From Bacillus zhangzhouensis (GTDB lineage Bacteria > Bacillota > Bacilli > Bacillales > Bacillaceae), in contig CP099514.1 in the NCBI GenBank assembly GCA_025809375.1, forward strand, positions 930,001 to 994,000: a DNA stretch of 64,000 bases, in the 5' to 3' direction. Below are positions 55,476-63,257 of the stretch, one piece after another. The notes under the pieces were generated by a model. It was not told the DNA's origin and did not search any database. It saw only the letters and a program-made list of their open reading frames with translations. Position 1 is the stretch's first letter; each line of letters begins with the position of its first letter. A program made the translations under genes and the position numbers.

Positions 55476-55931
55476 ATGAAAAAAGGGTTGGTGCTTCTTC
55501 TCATTCTATTGGTTTTAGCCGCTTGTGGACAACAAAAAAAGGATGAACCAGACAAGGAGGTTTCTGGTCAAATGGGAGAAAAAACAGTTGTACTCACAGT
55601 AGACCCCGTCCAGAAAGGTTCTTCAGTTCAATTTAACATGTCACTGAAAAATGAATCAGATCAAGATATTGAATTTACCTTTAACACAAGCCAAAAATTC
55701 GAACTCAGTGTGTATGACGAAAACGGGAATGAACAATACCGCTACTCGAAAGACCGTATGTTCACACAGGCCATTCAAACCTTTGTGCTGAAAAAAGGCG
55801 AGGCCTATGATTTTCAAAATACGTGGTCAAACGGTGTAAAACCCGGAACATACGAAGCGATCGTAACATTTAAAGGAAAAGCAGAAGGGCTGAAGCAAAT
55901 CAGGGAGAAGAAAACATTCCAAGTCAAATAA
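55476..55931 (+). CDS. ipi: BsuPI-domain protein (Ipi homologue) with lipoprotein signal
   Basis: The 151-residue product starts MKKGLVLLLILLVLAACGQQ, a lipoprotein signal with LAAC as lipobox. The rest is a BsuPI domain: VQFNMSLKNESDQDIEFTFNTSQKFELSVYD, EQYRYSKDRMFTQAIQTFVL and PGTYEAIVTFKGKAEGLKQ. B. subtilis Ipi, an inhibitor of the major intracellular protease, is about 119 residues, lacks a signal and occupies the same place after yitT. Here the domain seems to be exported and lipid-anchored, so intracellular protease inhibition is unlikely. GGTGGGGAG precedes the ATG. Confidence 0.85.
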   Translation: MKKGLVLLLILLVLAACGQQKKDEPDKEVSGQMGEKTVVLTVDPVQKGSSVQFNMSLKNESDQDIEFTFNTSQKFELSVYDENGNEQYRYSKDRMFTQAIQTFVLKKGEAYDFQNTWSNGVKPGTYEAIVTFKGKAEGLKQIREKKTFQVK

Positions 55932-55944
55932 ACGGGGGAATCGG

Positions 55945-55979
55945 AAAAAGCTGTCCACCTAATGTGGCCAGCTTTTTTT
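55945..55979. terminator. Convergent terminator after ipi
   Basis: AAAAAGCTGTCCAC pairs with GTGGCCAGCTTTTT (one mismatch) around CTAAT. Confidence 0.9.
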
Positions 55980-55982
55980 ATG

Positions 55983-56174
55983 CTAGAGATCATCGAGCAA
56001 GTCTTGGAAGGTATGCAGCTGGTTTCTTTCTGCATCTGTCGAATTGGCAAATGCAGAGGATACAGCATTTTTAGCACGTTTGACCGCCTGTTGACGCTCT
56101 ACCCCAGATGAAAATGAAGAAGTAAGTGCTTCTTCAGTAAATGATTTGGCTTGATCAAAAAGTTCGTTTCTCAC
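55983..56174 (-). CDS. yizC: Small helical protein, YizC-like (DUF3813 type)
   Basis: The 63-residue product (MRNELFDQAKSFTEEALTSS, QAVKRAKNAVSSAFANST, AERNQLHTFQDLLDDL) is predicted to be all helix. The GTG start overlaps the stop of a 49-codon gene upstream (GTGA) with GGAGG 6 bases before it. Its place between ipi and yitU matches yizC of B. subtilis. Function unknown. Confidence 0.7.
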   Translation of the reverse strand: MRNELFDQAKSFTEEALTSSFSSGVERQQAVKRAKNAVSSAFANSTDAERNQLHTFQDLLDDL

Positions 56175-56320
56175 AATGAACCTCCAGAAGCATCAGTCTT
56201 CATATTTCCTCTGTCTGACGCTTCTTCAAGTGTCGAACGGTAAGGAAAACGTGCGTCATGCAGACTGACTGAATCTTTACCTTGTTGTATAAAGCGTTTC
56301 GATTTGCTTCTTTTACCCAT
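56171..56320 (-). CDS. Small basic protein, 49 residues, function unknown
   Basis: ATG at 56320 has GGGGCGG upstream; the frame encodes MGKRSKSKRFIQQGKDSVSL, DARFPYRSTLEEASDRGN and a Gly/Ser end. Its stop TGA overlaps the GTG start of the YizC-like gene, a coupling that supports real translation. The MGKxxxxK start and spacing recall small spore-associated Bacillus proteins, but no family is assigned with confidence. Confidence 0.6.
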   Translation of the reverse strand: MGKRSKSKRFIQQGKDSVSLHDARFPYRSTLEEASDRGNMKTDASGGSL

Positions 56321-56408
56321 TCGGAATCCGCCCCTTTACACAAGCTGACAGGACAACCTGTCTAACGGTAGTATGCCCGCTTCCACCTTCTATGTATGAA
56401 TGGAAAAA

Positions 56409-57221
56409 TTAAAGCGAGAAGTAATTCGTTAGAAACTTTGCAATCCCATCTTGTTCATTTGTATCAGTGATTTCATTTGAGACACGTTTCACCGCATCAA
56501 TTCCGTTGCCCATTGCCACACCGCATCCAGCAAATTCAAGCATTTCTAAATCATTGTCTTCATCTCCAAATGCCACAATCCGCTCCTTGGGAACACCGTA
56601 ATAATCACTGATCTTTTGCAGTCCAATGGCTTTGTTCATGCCTGTTTTAATGATTTCAATCACGTGCCACGGGGCAGCCCAGCGCCTGTGATCAATCACT
56701 TCTGCATGAACATCTGATAAATAGTTTCGAATGGCTCCAACGTCCTCTTCTTTTGCATGAATTAACACGCTTGTCACATTCTCTCCTAGGGTGTCCCTAA
56801 GGTCTCCAACGGTGACTTTGTTTGCATTCATATTAAAGATATCAATGAGTTTTTCATCATGATAATGAAAATACAAATCGTCTAACACTTCAGCTAACAC
56901 ATTGTGGACTTTATACTCTTCACTAATGTCTACAAGCTGTTTTACGACTTGAAGATCAAGTGACGTATGAAATCTGCCCCATTTTTCATCAAGAGGATGA
57001 TGGACAAACGCTCCGTTAAAATTCACAATGGGTGAATCAAGCTGTAATTTGTGATAATAAGGAGAGCTGGAACGAAATGGCCGGCCTGTTGATATACAGA
57101 CGTGATGCCCGCTGTCTCTCACTTTTTGAATGACGTCAAGTGTATGCGCAGAAATGGTTTTATCATCTTTTAATAATGTGCCATCCAGGTCAAGTGCGAT
57201 TAGATAAGGTTTAGTCTCCAT
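56409..57221 (-). CDS. yitU: Cof-type HAD-superfamily phosphatase YitU
   Basis: The 270-residue enzyme has HAD motif I IALDLDGTLLKDD, motif II CISTGRPF, the motif III lysine in GMNKAIGLQKI and motif IV VAFGDEDNDLEMLEFAG, with a Cof-type cap between. These phosphatases act on sugar phosphates or flavin precursors; B. subtilis YitU is reported as a minor FMN-precursor phosphatase. It is divergent from yitV. Confidence 0.92.
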   Translation of the reverse strand: METKPYLIALDLDGTLLKDDKTISAHTLDVIQKVRDSGHHVCISTGRPFRSSSPYYHKLQLDSPIVNFNGAFVHHPLDEKWGRFHTSLDLQVVKQLVDISEEYKVHNVLAEVLDDLYFHYHDEKLIDIFNMNANKVTVGDLRDTLGENVTSVLIHAKEEDVGAIRNYLSDVHAEVIDHRRWAAPWHVIEIIKTGMNKAIGLQKISDYYGVPKERIVAFGDEDNDLEMLEFAGCGVAMGNGIDAVKRVSNEITDTNEQDGIAKFLTNYFSL

Positions 57222-57359
57222 AAAATCTCCTTTGATCTGTAAGTGATAGGAGGCAATTCATGTTAGCCGCCTCTATCTATAGTGTATCTTTATCACATCT
57301 TTGTTGTCTACATGTTAAAATAAACAAAGACGGGAATGATAAAGGAGGATTCATAGACT

Positions 57360-58145
57360 GTGATTACCATTGATGAGCAAATTACGCGCGATATTCCATT
57401 TTTACATATCGTAAAAGCTGAAAATAAAGACAAACCGCTGCCGCTTGTATTTTTTATTCACGGATTTACAAGTGCACGCGAGCATAATTTACACTTCGCC
57501 TTCCATTTGGCAGAAAAGGGCATGAGGGTTATTTTGCCTGACTGTGCTTATCATGGTGTCAGATCAGAAAACCTCAGCTTAGAGGAACTGGCATCAAAGT
57601 TCTGGGAAATTGTTCTGAACGAAATTCGTGAAATCGATATACTTAAAACATACTTTCAAGAAAAACAATTGATTGAAGATGAGCTGATAGGCGTTGCGGG
57701 TACATCCATGGGCGGTATCACCACCTTTGGTGCACTTGCCAGGCATGATTGGATCAAAGCTGCTGTCAGCTTGATGGGAAGTCCAAACTATACGACGTTT
57801 CTAAAAGCACAAATCATGGATATGCGTCACAAAGGATTGATGAAAGACATTACAGACGAAGAGGTTCATCTGCAATTAGACGCCCTGCGCCCATATGATT
57901 TAACGCTGCAAACGGATCGATTAAACAAAAGACCGCTGTTATTCTGGCATGCAGAAAATGATCCTGTCGTCCCTTACCGGCACGCAAAATCCTTGTACGA
58001 TGAGCTAGCGGCCACACAATATAAGCAGGATCCGCATCTGATTCGCTTTATTACTGATGGACAAGCAGGCCATAAAGTCTCAAGACAAGCGATGTTTGAA
58101 ACGATTGACTGGTTTGTGACACATCTGAAAAGCACAAACGTTTAG
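57360..58145 (+). CDS. yitV: Alpha/beta-hydrolase YitV
   Basis: The 261-residue protein has the fold's marks: FFIHGFTSAREHNLHFAFHLAEKGMRV in part (oxyanion region), the nucleophile in GVAGTSMGGITTFG, an acid in WHAENDPVVPYRHA and the histidine in DGQAGHKVSRQA. It is of the prolyl-oligopeptidase/dienelactone hydrolase-like esterase type. The start is GTG with AAAGGAGG 11 bases upstream. The natural substrate is unknown. Confidence 0.88.
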   Translation: MITIDEQITRDIPFLHIVKAENKDKPLPLVFFIHGFTSAREHNLHFAFHLAEKGMRVILPDCAYHGVRSENLSLEELASKFWEIVLNEIREIDILKTYFQEKQLIEDELIGVAGTSMGGITTFGALARHDWIKAAVSLMGSPNYTTFLKAQIMDMRHKGLMKDITDEEVHLQLDALRPYDLTLQTDRLNKRPLLFWHAENDPVVPYRHAKSLYDELAATQYKQDPHLIRFITDGQAGHKVSRQAMFETIDWFVTHLKSTNV

Positions 58146-58191
58146 TCATAAGAAAAAGTACGTTATACTAATGGAAAAAGGAGTGGATATC

Positions 58192-58500
58192 ATGGATGAA
58201 GCATTGAAAGAAAATATTTTAGGCGCCCTAGAACAGGTGATTGACCCTGAACTAAATGTCGACATCGTCAATCTTGGACTTGTCTATGATGTCGATCTTG
58301 ATGAAAATGGAAAAGCGGATATCACCATGACCTTAACATCAATGGGTTGTCCTCTTGCACCAATTATCGTAGATGAAGTCAAAAAAGCATTAAGTGATCT
58401 TCCAGAAGTGAAAGAAACAGAAGTTCACATCGTATGGAATCCGCCTTGGACACGAGACAAAATGTCAAGATACGCAAAAATTGCGCTTGGTATTCAATAA
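58192..58500 (+). CDS. yitW: MIP18/DUF59-family iron-sulfur assembly protein YitW
   Basis: The ATG at 58192 (MDEALKENILGALEQVIDPE) is chosen because AAAAGGAG is upstream; an in-frame ATG 21 bases earlier overlaps that site. The 102-residue product has VIDPELNVDIVNLGLVYDV, TMTLTSMGCPLAPIIVDEV with the conserved Cys, and VHIVWNPPWTRDKMS, the SufT/MIP18 signature. The family helps load Fe-S clusters into target proteins. Confidence 0.92.
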   Translation: MDEALKENILGALEQVIDPELNVDIVNLGLVYDVDLDENGKADITMTLTSMGCPLAPIIVDEVKKALSDLPEVKETEVHIVWNPPWTRDKMSRYAKIALGIQ

Positions 58501-58516
58501 GTACAAAATGAAAAAT

Positions 58517-58551
58517 GCCTGGTATGAGTTGAACTCATGCCGGGTTTTTTT
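58517..58551 (+). terminator. Terminator after yitW
   Basis: CCTGGTATGAGTT and AACTCATGCCGGG pair with two imperfect positions around one G, followed by TTTTTTT. Confidence 0.88.
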
Positions 58552-58583
58552 ATGGAAATTAGTCTTTTGGGATATGCACTGTT

Positions 58584-58612
58584 TTAAGAGTTACTTTTGT
58601 TCAAATTATAAT
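58584..58612 (+). promoter_or_regulatory. Sigma-A-type promoter in the yitW-argC gap
   Basis: TTAAGA, 17 bases, TATAAT. The -10 is perfect; the -35 matches four of six bases. It precedes a 250-base stretch with no gene that ends in a terminator. Confidence 0.45.
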
Positions 58613-58618
58613 AACGCA

Positions 58619-58864
58619 GAGTGAGTGCTATTTATATTTCCATGATGATTGCGGTTCTCATACCAAAAGAACAAATGATTTTTCTATAAGTCAGAGAGTT
58701 AAATAAATTAGAATCAACTGCAAGGCAATGTGTAAATAAGAATTCATAAGAGTAATAAAGAAATTATGCAAGCTCCATATTATATTTATGCAGTGCACTC
58801 ATGGTCCTCTATATCAAAAACGAAAGATAAATCCGCATGTCTCATGAAGATATGCGGTTTTTTT
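58619..58864 (+). ncRNA. Candidate small RNA between yitW and argC
   Basis: The interval runs from a sigma-A-like promoter to a clear rho-independent terminator (58833-58864) and contains no convincing open frame with a ribosome site. This is an inference from flanking signals only; a lost gene that left its terminator behind would look the same. Confidence 0.3.
58833..58864 (+). terminator. Orphan terminator upstream of argC
   Basis: CCGCAT and ATGCGG pair around GTCTCATGAAGAT-type sequence and are followed by TTTTTTT. No annotated gene lies directly upstream. Confidence 0.8.
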
Positions 58865-58900
58865 GTTGAAAAAAAATGAAAACAAATATTAAATATACAA

Positions 58901-58928
58901 TTGAATTAATTTTTATACATGTTATAAT
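58901..58928 (+). promoter_or_regulatory. argC promoter with overlapping Arg-box-like sequence
   Basis: TTGAAT, 16 bases, TATAAT is a good sigma-A promoter. The -35 and spacer, TTGAATTAATTTTTATACAT, resemble Bacillus AhrC (ArgR) half-sites of the TGAATnnnnATTCA type, so arginine repression is expected to act here. Confidence 0.7.
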
Positions 58929-58967
58929 GTTAAATAATTTCACAAAGATCAAGAGGGTGTATTGACG

Positions 58968-60005
58968 TTGAAAATAGGTATTATAGGTGCTACAGGGTAC
59001 GGTGGTGCGGAATTGGTTCGTATCTTCAAGCATCACCCGCATGTAGAGGAATGTATATTGTATTCATCAAGTGGTGATGGGCAATTATACATTCAATCTT
59101 ATCCGCACCTGACAAACATGACTGATCAAACATTAAAAGCTATCGACCCGGCTGCCATTGTGCGAGAGACAGATGCTGTGTTTTTAGCGACACCAGCAGG
59201 CGTATCAAGCGAACTGACCCCAAAGCTTATGAATCGAGGAGTGCCGATCATTGATTTATCAGGTGACTTGCGCATTCAACATGGAGCAACCTATGAGGCT
59301 TGGTATAAACGGAGGGCAGCGGATAAAGCATCTGTTCAACAAGCGGTGTACGGTTTATCCGAACTAAATCGAGAGAAAATTCAACAGGCTGAAGTGATTG
59401 CCAACCCAGGGTGCTTTCCTACCGCAGTTCTTCTCGGTTTAGCACCGCTCATCAAACAGAATGTCATCGATGAATCCATGATTATAATAGATGCAAAAAC
59501 AGGGGTGTCCGGTGCCGGACGATCTGCCTCACTTGGCACGCATTTTTCAGAGCTAAACGATAACTTTAAAATTTATAAGGTGAATGAGCATCAGCATACA
59601 CCAGAAATAGAGCAAATATTAAGAGAATGGAATCCGCAGACGGCGAACGTCACATTTTCTACGCATCTTGTCCCGATGACAAGAGGCATTATGGCAACGA
59701 TGTATACACAATTAAAATCAGATGTCACAAAAGAAGAATTGATGAAGCGAATGAAAGGCTTTTATGAAGATTCCTATTTTGTCAGAGTGAGAGATCACGG
59801 CGTTTATCCACAAACAAAAGAAGTATACGGCAGTAACTTCTGTGACATTGGTTTTCATTTAGATGAGCGAACAGGGAGACTTACAATCGTGTCGGTCATA
59901 GACAATCTCATGAAAGGCGCGGCCGGCCAAGCGGTTCAAAACTTCAACATCATCAAAGGCTTACATGAAGAGGCGGGCCTCACAATGACACCTCTTTATC
60001 CATAA
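58968..60005 (+). CDS. argC: N-acetyl-gamma-glutamyl-phosphate reductase
   Basis: ArgC carries out the third step of ornithine synthesis, NADPH-dependent reduction of N-acetylglutamyl phosphate. The 345-residue product begins [20 protein letters not shown] (nucleotide-binding loop GATGYGG) and has the catalytic Cys in [18 protein letters not shown] at 58968 is preferred, with AGAGGG about 10 bases upstream; TTG at 58962 is closer than usual. It leads the argCJBD-carAB operon. Confidence 0.94.
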   Translation: MKIGIIGATGYGGAELVRIFKHHPHVEECILYSSSGDGQLYIQSYPHLTNMTDQTLKAIDPAAIVRETDAVFLATPAGVSSELTPKLMNRGVPIIDLSGDLRIQHGATYEAWYKRRAADKASVQQAVYGLSELNREKIQQAEVIANPGCFPTAVLLGLAPLIKQNVIDESMIIIDAKTGVSGAGRSASLGTHFSELNDNFKIYKVNEHQHTPEIEQILREWNPQTANVTFSTHLVPMTRGIMATMYTQLKSDVTKEELMKRMKGFYEDSYFVRVRDHGVYPQTKEVYGSNFCDIGFHLDERTGRLTIVSVIDNLMKGAAGQAVQNFNIIKGLHEEAGLTMTPLYP

Positions 60006-60027
60006 GAGAACAGGGGAGACAACAAAC

Positions 60028-61248
60028 ATGATCGAATTGAATGAAAAAAGCATTGTCAAAATAGACGGTGACGTATCATCACCAAAAGGCTTTGAAGCAA
60101 AGGGGATTCACATTGGCTTGCGCTATTCAAAAAAAGACCTTGGCCTCATCGTCAGCGAAGTACCAGCAGCAAGTGCAGCGGTCTACACACAAAGTCACTT
60201 TCAAGCTGCGCCTCTCAAAGTCACACAAAAAAGCTTAAAAAAGACAGGACAATTAAAAGGTGTCATTGTCAATAGTGCCATCGCCAATGCGTGTACTGGT
60301 GAGCAGGGATTAAAAGACGCATACGACATGCAGGCAGCCTGTGCAGATATGTTAGGTGTAGCACCTGATTACATTGCTGTTTCTTCTACTGGTGTCATTG
60401 GGGAATGTCTGGAGATGGATAAAATCAAAAAGGGGATCGCCGAGTTAAAAGAAGCAAAAGCCGAAAAAGGCCATTTTGAAGAAGCGATCTTAACGACAGA
60501 TACTGTCATTAAAAATACAACATACACCCTGACGATAGATGGAAAAGAGATCCTCATTTCAGGCGCAGCAAAAGGCTCTGGCATGATTCACCCGAACATG
60601 GCGACAATGCTTGGCTTTGTCACAACAGATGCAAATGTCGAACAGGAAGCCTTACAACAAGCGCTTCGTGACATTACAGATGTGACCTTTAATCAAATTA
60701 CCGTCGATGGAGAAACGTCGACAAACGATATGGTGCTCGTGATGGCAAATGGCATGGCAAAAAACGAGGCACTCAATGAAGAGCATCCAGAATGGCCGTT
60801 GTTTAAAGAAGGATTAAAACGAGCTTGTGAGGATTTAGCCAAAGAGATTGCAAGAGATGGGGAGGGTGCAACCAAATTAATTGAAGCGAAAGTCGCTGGC
60901 GCTAAAAATCACTTGGAAGCCGGCATTATTGCAAAAAAAATCGTTGGTTCAAGTCTTGTTAAAACCGCCGTATATGGTACGGATGCCAACTGGGGCCGAA
61001 TCGTTGGAGCGATTGGTCATAGCGCAGCTTCCGTCACACCGGAAGAGGTAGAAGTCTATTTAGGTGGACAATGTTTATTCAAACACAATGAACCGCAGCC
61101 ATTCTCAGAAGAGGAAGCAAAAGCATATCTAGAGCAGGATGAGATTACGATTTTCATTCAAATGAGTGAGGGGAATGGTGAAGCGACAGCTTGGGGTTGT
61201 GATCTCACCTATGATTACGTGAAAATTAACGCGAGCTATCGCACATAA
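60028..61248 (+). CDS. argJ: Bifunctional ornithine acetyltransferase / N-acetylglutamate synthase
   Basis: ArgJ recycles the acetyl group from N-acetylornithine to glutamate. The 406-residue precursor has the self-cleavage site in GMIHPNMATMLGF (Thr as new N-terminal nucleophile) and VNSAIANACTGEQG, ending with the typical short C-terminus NASYRT. GGGGAGA precedes the ATG, 22 bases after argC. Confidence 0.95.
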   Translation: MIELNEKSIVKIDGDVSSPKGFEAKGIHIGLRYSKKDLGLIVSEVPAASAAVYTQSHFQAAPLKVTQKSLKKTGQLKGVIVNSAIANACTGEQGLKDAYDMQAACADMLGVAPDYIAVSSTGVIGECLEMDKIKKGIAELKEAKAEKGHFEEAILTTDTVIKNTTYTLTIDGKEILISGAAKGSGMIHPNMATMLGFVTTDANVEQEALQQALRDITDVTFNQITVDGETSTNDMVLVMANGMAKNEALNEEHPEWPLFKEGLKRACEDLAKEIARDGEGATKLIEAKVAGAKNHLEAGIIAKKIVGSSLVKTAVYGTDANWGRIVGAIGHSAASVTPEEVEVYLGGQCLFKHNEPQPFSEEEAKAYLEQDEITIFIQMSEGNGEATAWGCDLTYDYVKINASYRT

Positions 61249-61262
61249 AGAAGGAGATAGAC

Positions 61263-62039
61263 ATGAATAAAACGATCGTGTTCAAATGTGGAGGCAGTGT
61301 CATTCGAGAACTTTCAGATACCTTTTATGAAAATGTCCGCTCACTTCAAGCTGCTGGATATAAGCTGGCTATCGTGCATGGCGGAGGACCTGAAATCACC
61401 GACATGCTGCAAAAATTAGAAGTGAAAACAGAATTTGTTGACGGACAGCGTAAAACAACGAAACCTGTCTTAGAGGTAGCCGAAATGGTTCTCTCGGGAA
61501 CAGTCAATAAATACTTTGTGTCAGAGCTTGCAAAGCATGGTATTCCATCTGTCGGTGTATCCGGTAAAGATGGGCAGATGCTTGTCGCCGATTTCCTTGA
61601 TCAAGATTTTTACGGGTATGTTGGCGAAATCAAAGAAGTTCATCCAGAAATGGCAGAAGCACTCATGGAAAAACAATTCATTCCTGTGATTGCCCCGTTG
61701 TCTATGACGGAAGAATGCCAAACCTTAAATGTGAATGCCGATTTAGTAGCATCAGCTGTTGCCGGAGCCATGAAAGCTGATAAGCTCATGTTTGTCACAG
61801 ATGTTGCAGGCATTTTAAAAAATGGTGAACTATTAGATGTCGTCACCGAACCAGAAGCCCTTTCACTCATTGATGAAGGCATTATTTCCGGGGGAATGAT
61901 TCCAAAAGTACAATCCGCTTTGAGTGCTTTATCAGGTGATGTGGATGAAGTCATGATCGTAAATGGCAAAGGCAGTATCTTTACAGGAGAAACCTTTAAA
62001 GGAACAAGAATCGTGAAACAAAAGGAGGCGGTCCTGTGA
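61263..62039 (+). CDS. argB: Acetylglutamate kinase
   Basis: The 258-residue kinase begins MNKTIVFKCGGSVI and has VHGGGPEITDML, GLxG-like VGVSGKDGQML, NVNADLVASAVAGAM and GMIPKVQSAL, the amino-acid kinase family marks. It phosphorylates N-acetylglutamate. GGAG precedes the start. The stop overlaps argD (GTGA). Confidence 0.95.
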   Translation: MNKTIVFKCGGSVIRELSDTFYENVRSLQAAGYKLAIVHGGGPEITDMLQKLEVKTEFVDGQRKTTKPVLEVAEMVLSGTVNKYFVSELAKHGIPSVGVSGKDGQMLVADFLDQDFYGYVGEIKEVHPEMAEALMEKQFIPVIAPLSMTEECQTLNVNADLVASAVAGAMKADKLMFVTDVAGILKNGELLDVVTEPEALSLIDEGIISGGMIPKVQSALSALSGDVDEVMIVNGKGSIFTGETFKGTRIVKQKEAVL

Positions 62040-63187
62040 GTCATCTCTTTCAAACGTATGGACGGTGGAATGTTGAAATTAAAGAGGCAGCAGGTTCTTG
62101 GGCAGTCGATACAAATGGCAAAAAATACTTAGACTTTATACAAGGCATTGCGGTTACAAATTTAGGCCACAATCACCCAAAGGTCAATGAGGCCATTAAG
62201 AAACAGCTTGACAACGTCTGGCATGTATCGAATCTATTTGAAAATGGTCTGCAAGAAAAAGCAGCAGAAAAGCTGGCAGCAAACAGTTCAGGGGATCTCG
62301 TGTTTTTCTGCAATAGCGGGGCAGAGGCAAATGAAAGTGCCATAAAATTAGCACGTAAAGCGACAGGCAAAACAAATATCATCACATTCTTGCACTCTTT
62401 CCATGGGCGCACGTATGCTGGTATGGCTGCCACAGGTCAAGATAAAATCAAAACTGGCTTTGGTCCTATGCTAGAAGGCTTTCACTATGTACCGTTTAAT
62501 GATCCAGACGCTATGTCAGCATGTGAAGTCGATGATGTGGCAGCGGTGATGCTGGAGATTGTGCAAGGTGAAGGTGGAGTGAATCCAGCGACACCAGAAT
62601 TTCTAGAAGCCGTTCAAGCCTTTTGTAAAAAGCATGAAGCACTGCTGATTGTAGATGAAATTCAAACGGGCATCGGTCGTACAGGAACAGCATTTGCGTA
62701 CGAAGAGACGGGTCTTGATCCTGATATTATCTCTTCGGCAAAAGGGTTAGGAAATGGCTTTCCAGTCGGTGCAGTCATAGGGAAAAAAGCGTTAGGAAAT
62801 GCATTCTCACCAGGTTCACATGGCACAACATTTGGTGGAAACATGCTCGCCATGGCGGCTGTGAATGCGACACTCGATGTAATTTTCAAAGAAGAGTTTC
62901 TTTCAGAAGTGAAAGAAAAGGGCGATTACCTGTTAGAAAAGCTGCAAAATGTCAAACAACTAAATATCGTAAAAGAAGTGCGGGGAAAAGGATTAATGGC
63001 AGGCATTGAATGTGATCAGCCAGTCGGTGACTATATCACAGCTCTTAGAGAGCAAGGGTTGCTGGTGCTTCCAGCTGGTCCGAATGTCATTCGTTTATTA
63101 CCTCCGCTGAATGTGAAGAAAGCAGAGCTGGATCAAGCAATCGAAGCAATTGTTCAAGTATTAGCCAATAAAACAGTTTCAGTGTAA
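62036..63187 (+). CDS. argD: Acetylornithine aminotransferase
   Basis: The 383-residue class III PLP aminotransferase has DFIQGIAVTNLGHNHPKV, FCNSGAEANESAIKLARKA, SFHGRTYAGMAATGQ, IVDEIQTGIGRTGTAFAYE and the PLP lysine in SSAKGLGNGFPVGA. The GTG start overlaps the argB stop by four bases with AAAGGAGG upstream. It forms N-acetylornithine from the semialdehyde. Confidence 0.95.
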   Translation: MSHLFQTYGRWNVEIKEAAGSWAVDTNGKKYLDFIQGIAVTNLGHNHPKVNEAIKKQLDNVWHVSNLFENGLQEKAAEKLAANSSGDLVFFCNSGAEANESAIKLARKATGKTNIITFLHSFHGRTYAGMAATGQDKIKTGFGPMLEGFHYVPFNDPDAMSACEVDDVAAVMLEIVQGEGGVNPATPEFLEAVQAFCKKHEALLIVDEIQTGIGRTGTAFAYEETGLDPDIISSAKGLGNGFPVGAVIGKKALGNAFSPGSHGTTFGGNMLAMAAVNATLDVIFKEEFLSEVKEKGDYLLEKLQNVKQLNIVKEVRGKGLMAGIECDQPVGDYITALREQGLLVLPAGPNVIRLLPPLNVKKAELDQAIEAIVQVLANKTVSV

Positions 63188-63205
63188 ATTTTTTTACAAA
63201 CAAAC

Positions 63206-63240
63206 GTATAAAAATTCATTTATATCATTAATTATTCATT
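63206..63240. promoter_or_regulatory. Arg-box-like repeats between argD and carA
   Basis: On the minus strand AATGAATAATTAATGAT and AATGAATTTTTATAC lie side by side in the 70-base gap. They resemble AhrC sites (TGAATnnnnATTCA). A second control point inside the operon is plausible but not proven. Confidence 0.35.
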
Positions 63241-63257
63241 TTTGGGGTGACATAAGC

